Of a DNA stretch of 64,000 nucleotides, positions 55,954-64,000 are shown in pieces (within the stretch, counting starts at the first letter, position 1; each line of letters begins with the position of its first letter). Below the pieces are notes generated by a model. It did no database searches. It saw nothing but the letters and a program-made list of their open reading frames with translations, and was not told the origin of the DNA. The translations under genes were made by a program, and so were the position numbers. The DNA comes from Epichloe hybrida (Eukaryota; Ascomycota; Sordariomycetes; Hypocreales; Clavicipitaceae), in NCBI GenBank assembly GCA_019022495.1, contig JAFEKR010000014.1, positions 248,001 to 312,000 of the forward strand, given 5' to 3'.

Positions 55954-56742
55954 ATGTCGACGCCCCCCGCCCCACCGCCTTACACCTCTCTGCCAGGCGG
56001 ATCGTCACGCCCACGTTCCCCATCGTCGCTCTTCACTTCGCACCTCTCCGGCCTGCGCGCCCATATCCAGCACGAACAAGCGAGTCTGTCCCTAGCGCGG
56101 CAAAGGCAGGACCTCGAGGCCCTCTCCCTCCTTGTCCCCCGCGTAGAAGCCCTCCTCTGCTCCATCGCCGCCGTCGACCCCCCGCCCGCGCTCGTGGAGG
56201 CGACGCTGGTCCCGGACGAAGCCGTCGGCCAAGGCTGGACACTCAGTGACTCGGAGAGGAGGCGGAGCGGCCATGTCACGACGGTGATGCGGGTGGCGAG
56301 ACGACCGCCTGCTGCTCCGGACGGGGCGGGCGCGGCTCGCGAAGACGGTGCGTTGGACGGGCACGGGCATCATTGGGAAAAGACCAGATCTGGAGCTGGA
56401 GCATGGTGGTCGGACGAAGGCATGGCGCGCCGTCTGGCCAAGCAGCTTCAGCCAAGCCGTGCGACTGCGACTGCCACTGCCACTGCGTCGGATGATGGAC
56501 TGGGGCGTGACAAGGAAGAGAAAAAGGCTGCTCGGTGGTGTCTGTTCAGGAGGGGCCTTTCTTCTGCAGAGGCTTCGACGCCGGGTCCATCATCATCACA
56601 ATCTCACGCGTCGTCGGATCAGGTTGTCATGACGGTGAATGCCGAGGAGAGCACATTCAGGCGGGAGAATGACATGGGCATATGGGAGAGTAAAACTGGG
56701 TGGGGCTTGGTGGTGAGAGTGTGTCTTCATTCATTCCCCTGA
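55954..56742 (+). CDS. Conserved-looking fungal protein of unknown function, 262 aa
   Basis: Frame from the ATG at 55954 (in-frame codons run back to 55714 but cross promoter DNA). Starts MSTPPAPPPYTSLPGG; a helical, Arg/Leu-rich segment (LRAHIQHEQASLSLARQRQDL) follows. The middle is low complexity, including a Thr-Ala repeat (TATATATAS). The C-terminus (AEESTFRRENDMGIWES, GWGLVVRV) looks like a conserved domain. The last six residues may be intron read-through, because GTGAGAGTG at the end could be a donor; I could not settle the terminal exon. Not a family I can name. Confidence 0.6.
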   Translation: MSTPPAPPPYTSLPGGSSRPRSPSSLFTSHLSGLRAHIQHEQASLSLARQRQDLEALSLLVPRVEALLCSIAAVDPPPALVEATLVPDEAVGQGWTLSDSERRRSGHVTTVMRVARRPPAAPDGAGAAREDGALDGHGHHWEKTRSGAGAWWSDEGMARRLAKQLQPSRATATATATASDDGLGRDKEEKKAARWCLFRRGLSSAEASTPGPSSSQSHASSDQVVMTVNAEESTFRRENDMGIWESKTGWGLVVRVCLHSFP

Positions 56743-57032
56743 ATTGTCGGTTCAACGAAAGTGAAACACTTGGGACCTTGGCCATGATTGCTGTGCGGCA
56801 TGAGAAAGTTCCTGACAATCTAATCTCTCTCTTCCAACTTGTTCAGGCTTGAATGCTGCACTCGGATAGATGTAAAAGAAAAAGTACAAGGCATGTGGGA
56901 TAGCTTACCACCAGGTTGGGTTGCGGATTGCCATGCACAGCCAATATAATATAAAACATCTATCGATACACCTCATCACGTTTCTAAGCAAACTCCCGCG
57001 AAAATGTTCCACCCCATGTACCCCCAACGCCG
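56743..57032. other. Intergenic, short
   Basis: 3' ends of two convergent genes; AT-rich at 56937-56965. May contain a terminal exon of the 55954 gene. Confidence 0.4.
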
Positions 57033-58376
57033 TTACATCGTGGAAATGCCCTCATACTCTGCGTATCCGAGCGCGAGGTTCATGTTCTCTGATGAAAGTC
57101 GTCAGCAAGTCTAAAACATCGGGCTTGGACTTGGGCACTTACGCAAACACTGAGTACTGGCACCCTTGTTAAGATTATCTATCGTAGCGCAGCTTCATGC
57201 AGTTAGTATAACTGGTGCATGCAGGAAGATGCCCGGCCACTTACATGACGACGCGCTTTCCAGTGCCATCAACTGCAAAGCCTCCAATCTCAACGCCATG
57301 GAGCTTGCAGATGTTCTTGACCATGGGAGCCTCTCCTACCACCTTGACCAGCTTCTCGCCAGCATATCGGTCCTGGTAAATTTGGCGAACGTCGCGAGAG
57401 TCCATTGCCTTGTTGAGGGGGATGTTGATTGTCAGGTGAATGCCACTGTAGAGTCATCAATTAGTCAAGGGATCTTGGAATCCACATGGCAAAACCAGCA
57501 TGACTAACCGGAACCACGAAGCCACGTGTGGGACGAAGCCGACTTTGGCCCCGCCGAGATGATGGGAGATCTCTCGCTCGTGTATGTGGTTGACCAACGA
57601 ATATGGGATGAGGTTGTCGGCGAGAAGCTCGACGTTGTTCTTATCGCTTGGTTTGGTGCCCGCTCCGCTGTACCCTGAGACGCCAAAAATGGAAATGAAG
57701 CTATTACCGTCAATGAAGGGCAGCAGAGGAGCGACGCTGAGCTGCGAAGCAGTCGCATAGCAGCCGGGGTTTGAGATCTTGGTAGATTGGCAGATGGTGG
57801 ACCGTTTAGTGAGCTCAGGAAGGCCATATGTCCATTGCTTATCGAACCGATAGTCGGCAGACAGGTCAACAACAACACTCTTATGGCCAGTGTCCTTCTG
57901 AGCCTGATCGATGGCTTCAATGTAGGGCTTGCAAACCCCATTGGGGAGAGCCATGACCCAGCAGTCTATATCCGTGTCCAGCCGGGCAACATCCTCTGGA
58001 GACAAGTTCTTGTAGATGATGTTGCGCTTGGAGTATCCCTGTAGCTCCTGGCCAGTGAGCTCCCGTGAAGATACATACTGCAGATCCATGTAGGAATGCG
58101 TATTCAGGAGATCAATCAAAGCTTGGCCGGTATACCCTCGGGCTCCAATCAGACCAATGCGAGACGGGACGTTGTTCGAGGCATTTTTTTTACCAAGAGG
58201 CGGGTTGGGGTTTATTGTGGCGACGTAACCTCGTCGCTGCTGGCCAACAATTCCTGCCACGGCGTGCTGAGCGGCGGGGCGCGAGGGGCGTAAAGATGAG
58301 AGGCTTCGGGCATTGCTGAGGTTGTGGTAGAGGCCGAGGACGCATCGGTTCGCGTTCGGAGCAGCGGTAATTATCG

Positions 58377-58407
<31 letters not shown>

Positions 58408-58470
58408 TGCAGATTTTCGAACAGCTCGGCGGGCGCCTGTGCGCATCGACATGGATGTGGCAGAGAGCAT
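57033..58470 (-). CDS. N-acetyl-gamma-glutamyl-phosphate reductase, stand-alone, mitochondrial
   Basis: Four exons: 58470-57509, 57445-57245, 57192-57143, 57088-57033 (422 aa, phases consistent; branch site TACTAAC in intron 2). A 100-residue Arg/Ser-rich leader (MLSATSMSMRTGARRAVRK) with a Ser12 run looks like a mitochondrial presequence. The ArgC domain follows: IGLIGARGYTGQALIDLL (NADP loop), CWVMALPNGVCKPY, ISNPGCYATASQ with the catalytic Cys, ICATIDNLNKGASTQCLQ, ending LALGYAEYEG. It reduces N-acetylglutamyl-phosphate to the semialdehyde in arginine synthesis. In yeast ARG5,6 and Neurospora arg-6 this domain follows an acetylglutamate-kinase domain in one precursor; here no kinase domain precedes it. 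The NPNPPLGKKNASN segment resembles the linker between the two domains. Confidence 0.85.
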
Positions 58471-58964
58471 GGCTTCGAATGGCTTCGAGTGCTTCTCAGA
58501 CCACTTGGTTTGGTGATGATGTCGAGAACGAAAGCTGGGAAATGTTCTGGGCCGGAGGTGGTGATGGAGTTTATTTTAATTCGTGTCACGCCCCACTTAT
58601 TTTGGCTCTCGCGTCTGCCTCTACATGTAATCACCGAATCCGAAAGAAGTGGGGCATGGCAAGATTGGCGTTTTTCCTTTTGCGCGTGGCTCAAGTCGCA
58701 GCTCCCAAGCACGTGACATGGTGGTGGCATTGACTTCTTGATATATGTTGAGAATCACAGCCTCACATCGCAGCCTCAGGCATCACATCGTCAGATTCTT
58801 CGTTTAATGATGCATCTTCCCGCATTGCGTTTGTGATCGCGTTTGCTATCGCAATTCATTGCAGGCTTTACTTAAAGACCTTAATTTATTGCTTATAGAT
58901 TTAAAGCTATAATAGCTTCCTTTTACCTCGTTAAATTCCTAGATAGTAATTCCACATTATCTTC
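58471..58964. other. Promoter of arginine gene grading into AT-rich repeat DNA
   Basis: Normal-composition DNA up to about 58860, then abruptly AT-rich up to the LTR. No gene. The AT-rich first 100 bp may be another RIP-mutated repeat into which the copia element inserted. Confidence 0.5.
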
Positions 58965-59453
58965 TGTTAGTATCTACAGGATACCATTGACCTACGCGTA
59001 GGGTTTTCGGGGTGGACTAAAGTGCATGTAATTATTATATATTCTAGTCTATTAAAGCAAGTAAAAGAGGGATTAAATAGAAGCAAAGAGGGTACACTAT
59101 TTATTATAGGAAAAGGGGCCTTAATTAGGGTTATTAGCAAAGAGGCTATATATACTAACTCCGATCGCGGCGCGGTTAGGCTAGATATATAGGTCTGTGA
59201 TATAACACGCCTACCTAATTAGAGGCGCGTACCCTTATTAATATTATACTTATTCTAACACTAGAAACTCTCTCTTTTTAATATAATTATTAATATATAA
59301 TATTAATAAGAGAAGTGAATAGGAATTAAGGAATAAATAAGATTAAATAGTCGCGAATAATATTATAAGAAAAGGGTAAGGGGAAGGGGTATAATAAATA
59401 ATAAAATCTAATCTATAAGCCTATATAAGAATAAGTAAGCCTAATTCTTAACA
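58965..59453 (-). repeat. 3' LTR of Ty1/copia element (RIP-mutated)
   Basis: Read on the minus strand it begins TGTTAAGAATTAGGC and ends GATACTAACA, giving TG...CA ends over about 489 bp. It follows a purine-rich AAAATTAAAGG (polypurine tract) just after the pol remnant. Highly AT-rich. No partner LTR is present in the window. Confidence 0.6.
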
Positions 59454-61200
59454 CCTTTAATTTTATTAGATTAACATAAACGTTATAATTACATAACCCA
59501 CCCTTCTATCCTAATAGTTACCTTATTACTTATAATAAACCTCTTAAATACCTTATTTAGCAATACCTTCGTAAATACATTGGCAAGGTTATTATTCCTA
59601 TTAATCTATCTAATCTTATAGATCTCTCGTCGCTTGTATAATTAACGAAGGGCTATGATATTAATTATAAGATACTTCTTCTTTATAGTACTAAGCTTAA
59701 TAAGGTATTTATATAAAAAGTACAAATTAGTATAGATAATAATAGGAATTATAGGGAGGTTTAATTAATAGGTAATTAACCTAAGCATTATCAAGACTAT
59801 ATAAGCTATATTAGCACTAGCAACTATACTATAGATCTTAGAGGTAAGTATACTTCTTATAACTCTTTTACTCTTAGTAAAGCTATAGTATATAATATTA
59901 TCTTAGATTATAAAGGTGCTTTCCTCTTAGACTTCACTAGCTAGGATAAGCACGTAGCCTAGCTAGGAAGTAAGGTCCTAGTTATTAGCAAATAATCTAT
60001 CTATAAATATAAAAAGCTTTACCTTTTTAAGATTAAATAGTATAAACCTTAATCCTTAGCTTAGATTATTAATTTACTATTAAATCCATTAGTTTAGGCT
60101 CTTTATATCTTAAGGTAATAGCTCTTAGTGTTATATAGTAACAGAGAGGTTAAAGCAGGCTTTAGGTTAGTAGATTAAGGTAATGTACGCGCCTTAAGCT
60201 TATTATTCTATATATGCCTATTTTAAATTAGTTAGTAGGATTAACTAAAGCTTTCTACTCTAGCCCTTTTACCTTAGCGTGATTATATTATTTTCAAGAG
60301 TAATAATGCTACTATTAAAGGTTAGTGGGTTCCCTATGAAAAGGATTTGCTTTAGCTTAGTAGTAAAAGAAGCGGCTTTTAATTAATCTTTCTCTTATTA
60401 AGAGAACTCGCAGTTAGATAGTCTAATTATATTATCAGTTTGCATCCTTATACATATAAAGGTTAGGTTCTTCTTTATTATTACAAGTAAGCACAGGTCA
60501 AATATAGAGGTTATTATCTGGAGTATTTCTCTATAGTAATAATAATATATTACCTACTAGTAAGTGCTAGCTTCTATAATACTATACAGAGGCTTAATTA
60601 CTTGTATTATTATGCCTATAGGGTATAGGTAATGGATTTAGATAGGGATTTAGGCTAGGATTATATAACTAAGAAGCGTTTATGCTTGCATATAGGCTTA
60701 TGTAATGTTACAAAGCTAGAGGATAAGGCCTAGTAATAATAACGCAGGTGCTATTGCAAGGATTAATCACTAGCTAGCTTACTAGATTATCAGGGCCTAT
60801 ATGAGGATTACTAGCTTCTCCTTATTGCTATAACCTTGGATTATAAGCCTTGACTTCTTATATAGATCTGTTGTCTTGCCCTTTACCTTATTAATAATAT
60901 AGGAATTAAAAATTTAAACTTTACTATACTCTCTTTTATTATACTTAATAAATTTAAACACACCTTATTTAATTAGAGAATTAATCTTAGCTTTAGTAGA
61001 TAGCTTAAAGGGTTTGCTAGGGGTCTTAATAATTCCTTCCTTACGTAATTAGATTATAAGCTTAAGGTTAGAGCTTTCCTTAGCTAATAGAAAGATATTA
61101 GTCTTATCTTTTATTTAATCTATGTAATTAATATTAGATATAATAATAGGGGGGTTTTTCTAAGGTTTTCTAGGTCCTTACCTTAGGGGATTAGTAGGCA
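58965..61200 (-). mobile_element. 5'-truncated, RIP-mutated Ty1/copia retrotransposon
   Basis: Minus-strand pol remnant with many in-frame stops. The RNase H end (about 60010-59490) is recognisable by LGYVLILA, FTKSKRVIRS, ending RIEGWVM. Reverse-transcriptase N-terminal part (about 61150-60780) by FLLAKESSNLKL, GIIKTPSKPF and VKGKTTDLYKKSRLIIQGY. Order RT, RNase H, LTR fits copia. Excess of TAA/TAG and CA-to-TA-type changes indicates RIP. Integrase, gag and the 5' LTR are absent: similarity stops at about 61200, where the Fun30-like gene begins. Confidence 0.8.
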
Positions 61201-61203
61201 TAC

Positions 61204-62696
61204 CACGTTGTTTTGGCAACATATTCGCAAATCACAACCGAGGCGGATATCGATGCCATGAAATCGTTTGATCTCAACGCGGCTGTGTTTGATGAGGGCC
61301 ACAAGATGAAGAATCCGGGGACGAAGATTTACAAGGACTTGCAGCGGATTCCTGCATCATGGAAGATGCTTCTAACCGGTATGGCAATTCTTCCTCTACT
61401 TTACCCCCCCTCCCCCTTCACCTCCCACTTTTTTGGGTGTCTCTCTCTCTCTCTCTCTCTCTTGGGTGGCTCAATTTTCACATTGGTCCAAGGACAATCG
61501 ATGAATGAATGAAGGACTAACGTGAGTCAGGCACCCCCGTGCAAAACAATCTCCTGGAAATGACGGCCCTACTCAACTTTATCGACCCCAAGATGTTCGA
61601 TGGATACATGGACGACATTCAGTATATCTTTAGTCAAAAGGTGACGGTTCGAGATGTGTCCAACGGCGCTTTTTTGTATGCCGAACGTGTGAGACGAGCT
61701 CGGACGATTTTGGAACCCTTTATTTTGCAACGTCGCAAAGACCAAGTCTTGTCGGATATGCCGCAAAAGATATGCACAGTGGTCCACTGCGATATGACGG
61801 ATGCGCAGAAGGAAACGTATGCCGAGTACGAAGAGCTCTTCAAGCTGGAACCGTCGGTGCGAGCGGCCAAGGCCAAAGGTCGACAAAACGACCAGAACAA
61901 TGTGTGGATGCAGCTCCGAAAGGCAGCCTTGCATCCTTTGCTGTTCCGGCGCCACTTTACCGAGCGGAGGGTGGAAGAGATGGGCAGGATTCTCATGGAT
62001 AGGATCCCGCAAAGCGAGCTTCATCAACCTGACATCAAGCACCTGGTGCAAGAGCTCAAGAACTCGTCCGACTTTGAGCTGCATCTGTGGTGCCGAGACT
62101 ACCCCCGACTGCTCAGGCAATTCGACATTCCGTCGGCGGCGGAGCTGGACAGCGGCAAAGTGAAGAAGCTGCTGGAGCTCATCCAGCAGTACCAGGAGAA
62201 TGGCGACCGCGTGCTCGTGTTTAGCAAATTTTCGCGCTTGATCGAGCTGTTGCAAGAGGTCCTCGCCCTGCAGAAGATTGACCACAGGGTGTTGATGGGC
62301 AACACCAACGTCTCGGAGCGACAGAGCCTGATTGACGAGTTCAACGACAATGCCGCCATTCCCGTCTTCCTGTTGACGACGGGCGCAGGCGGCACGGGCA
62401 TCAACCTCACGGCAGCCAACAAGGTCATCATCTTTGACCAATCCGACAATCCACAAGACGACATCCAGGCGGAGAACCGAGCGCATCGACTAGGACAAAA
62501 ACGGGACGTCGAGGTCGTTCGGCTGATTGCTTCACAGACAGTAGAAGAACTCATCTACAAGGCGTGCCAGAAGAAGATTGAGCTGGCGAATAAAGTAACG
62601 GGTGCAATGGAGGAGAGCCAAGACGACACGGAACAAAAGATGGAGCAAGAAGTGCGCAAGATGATGCTTGAAGGGGGAAAAATGACGCCGCCGTAG
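61204..62696 (+). pseudogene. 5'-truncated Fun30/SMARCAD1-type SNF2 ATPase
   Basis: Remaining exons 61204-61378 and 61531-62696 (donor GTATGG, acceptor GTCAG, branch site CTAAC) encode about 446 residues. The first recognisable residues are VVLATYSQITTEADID, directly after the copia remnant and with no start codon. Motif II is DEGHKMKN; then LLTG|TPVQNN (III), VLVFSKFSRLIELLQ (IV), TTGAGGTGINLTAAN (V) and QAENRAHRLGQKRDVEV (VI). The DEGH box and C-terminal order fit Fun30/Fft3/SMARCAD1 remodelers, which act in heterochromatin and DNA-end resection. The CUE region and helicase motifs Q, I (Walker A) and Ia are missing, so the product could not bind ATP normally. What remains has no stops or frameshifts, suggesting a recent break. 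Confidence 0.85.
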
Positions 62697-63856
62697 GACG
62701 GTTGGTTGCGTCGGAATGACGACAATTTTTGACGCGTGGTACGCCTAGAGATGGGTATAGCACGGAACATGTTTCGCTTTGCTTTGCTTTGCTTTGCTTT
62801 TGGTATGACGGCGTCGGGGAAAGATTTCACGAGTTATGCGATTTGGAAGGGTGTTTTGTTTGGATGGCAGGGTATAGTTAGTATAGGGCTAGAAGCAACG
62901 AGTATGGCGACTCTGTTTGTCATGATTAGCGAGGACTGCAGCGAGCGTATTTGTATTTGTATTTGTATTGTATTGTGTTGTGTTGTGTTGCATTTGTACA
63001 TATTGAGATGGATGCTGCCTGCTGCTGCATTGCGGCCGGGGCGTTGGCCAGTCGACGCGGACAAGAGGCTAGATATATGAAAGTTTGTAACTAAAGTGCA
63101 AAGTGATGCGATGCTGATTTCAATCAACAACCCGACCCGACTTGTTGGCCCGCCCGTTTCAAAACTTTGGCTCGGCTCCCTTTTCTCATTAATGTCCAGC
63201 GGGTGACCTGGGTCCTGTCTCCGCAGCCAGAAGCATTGCTGTTCGAGGCGTTTCGAGAAGGTGATGCGCGTATGTATGTACACGGGCAGGGAGCATGTGG
63301 AGCAGAGAAGCAGATGGAACTTGTAGACCCCCTTGCGAAAATGGGACCCTGATGGAACGGAAACGGAAACGGGGAGGACAGCCCCACGGCCCCACGAGGG
63401 AGGGAACAAGAGACCGGTCCGGCCCATGTTGGATTGATGCGCGTCGCGTTCTTTCTTCATCCACGCACCCCCCTTTATCCTACAGTAGACCTTCTCCATC
63501 GTTGCCGTGGCCACTTCTTCCGTTTCAGGGGTCCAGGAGGGGACGCACATTCACAGACCGGGCCGCCCCTGGATGAGCAAATTTTTTATATATGTACACA
63601 AATTTCTGCAATAAGTATCCATGGAGTAACTAGTCCGTTGTACATACTCCATATCCCGTAATGGTCAGTCATGTACGTACACCACTAACTAGGCAACTCC
63701 ATTCTTCCATCCCCAAGGCATAGCATAACAAAGACAAGCCCTCACTGAGGGTGTAAAAAAGATAAAAATAAAAATTACAATCTAGAGCAAAGCCGTGCCC
63801 AGATGGAACAAAAATAGATCGCTCTCCGTCTCTCTTCCGACAAGGCTCCAGATGAG
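62697..63856. other. Intergenic, microsatellite-rich
   Basis: Contains TTTGC repeats (about 62776-62802), TATTTG/TTGTG repeats (62950-62992) and a TCCGTA-type motif near 63636. ORFs (238 codons minus, 62834-63550) cross these repeats and have no motifs; not called. Confidence 0.5.
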
Positions 63857-64000
63857 CTATGCTTTTTCTCCATCTCCCATGAACGCCGCGTCATCGTGAC
63901 CTGAGGAAAAAAAACATAAAAAAACATAAAAAAAACCCTAGACAGCGGTGCAATGATGAAAGAAATCGTGACGAGGCATACATACCCCGCGTATAAAGGG
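63857..64000 (-). CDS. Possible 3' end of a gene entering from the right
   Basis: Minus strand: 15 nt of possible exon (64000-63986), GTATGT donor at 63985, 85-nt intron with T-rich tract and CCTCAG acceptor, then a short terminal exon 63900-63857 reading HDDAAFMGDGEKA before TAG. The splice signals are good, but the reading frame cannot be confirmed without sequence beyond the window. Confidence 0.3.

Overview
The window is nuclear DNA of a filamentous ascomycete, most likely a Sordariomycete and probably of the order Hypocreales. Reasons: spliceosomal introns of about 50-180 bp with GTATGT/GTAAGT/GTACGT donors and CTAAC branch sites; monocistronic genes on both strands with long intergenic spaces; pyrimidine-rich leaders; fungal-only families (HsbA, Pth11-type rhodopsin-fold membrane protein, DUF3716-like, Pin4/Cip2, FloA-type flotillin); and one block of very AT-rich, stop-riddled retrotransposon DNA typical of repeat-induced point mutation (RIP). 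I recognise no species-specific marker.

Layout. 0-12 kb: Tcp11/Sok1-type regulator, M1 aminopeptidase (3 exons), secreted type-B carboxylesterase (minus), rhodopsin-fold membrane protein (minus, 4 exons). 12-20 kb: sparse region with an AT-rich island, a two-exon secreted protein, a 758-aa acidic tail-anchored-like protein, and a two-exon small membrane protein that single-ORF scanning misses. 20-31 kb: EDC4/Ge-1-like WD40 decapping scaffold, HsbA-like secreted protein, and a six-exon secreted FAD-linked oxidoreductase flanked by two related MITE-like elements in opposite internal orientation. 31-41 kb: Pin4/Cip2 RRM-R3H protein, a gene-poor 3.7-kb stretch full of minisatellites, and a C48 (Ulp1)-fold protein that has lost two catalytic residues. 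41-52 kb: histone H2A.Z, two cysteine-rich fungal proteins, a GPI-type cysteine-rich protein, and a MINDY deubiquitinase. 52-64 kb: SRD5A-family steroid/enoyl reductase, flotillin (with a GC-AG intron), a small conserved-looking protein, a stand-alone N-acetyl-gamma-glutamyl-phosphate reductase, a RIP-mutated Ty1/copia remnant with a 3' LTR, and a Fun30/SMARCAD1-type SNF2 ATPase whose 5' half is missing exactly where the copia remnant begins. A partial gene may enter from the right edge.

The genes do not form a recognisable cluster or pathway. Most are housekeeping (mRNA decay, chromatin, arginine synthesis, ubiquitin editing, membrane microdomains) with scattered secreted proteins. The most unusual points are the predicted C48 pseudopeptidase, the copia/Fun30 junction, the acetylglutamate-kinase-free arginine reductase gene, and the new-looking MITE family. 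Exon boundaries were worked out by hand from splice signals, frame and family conservation; no search was run.
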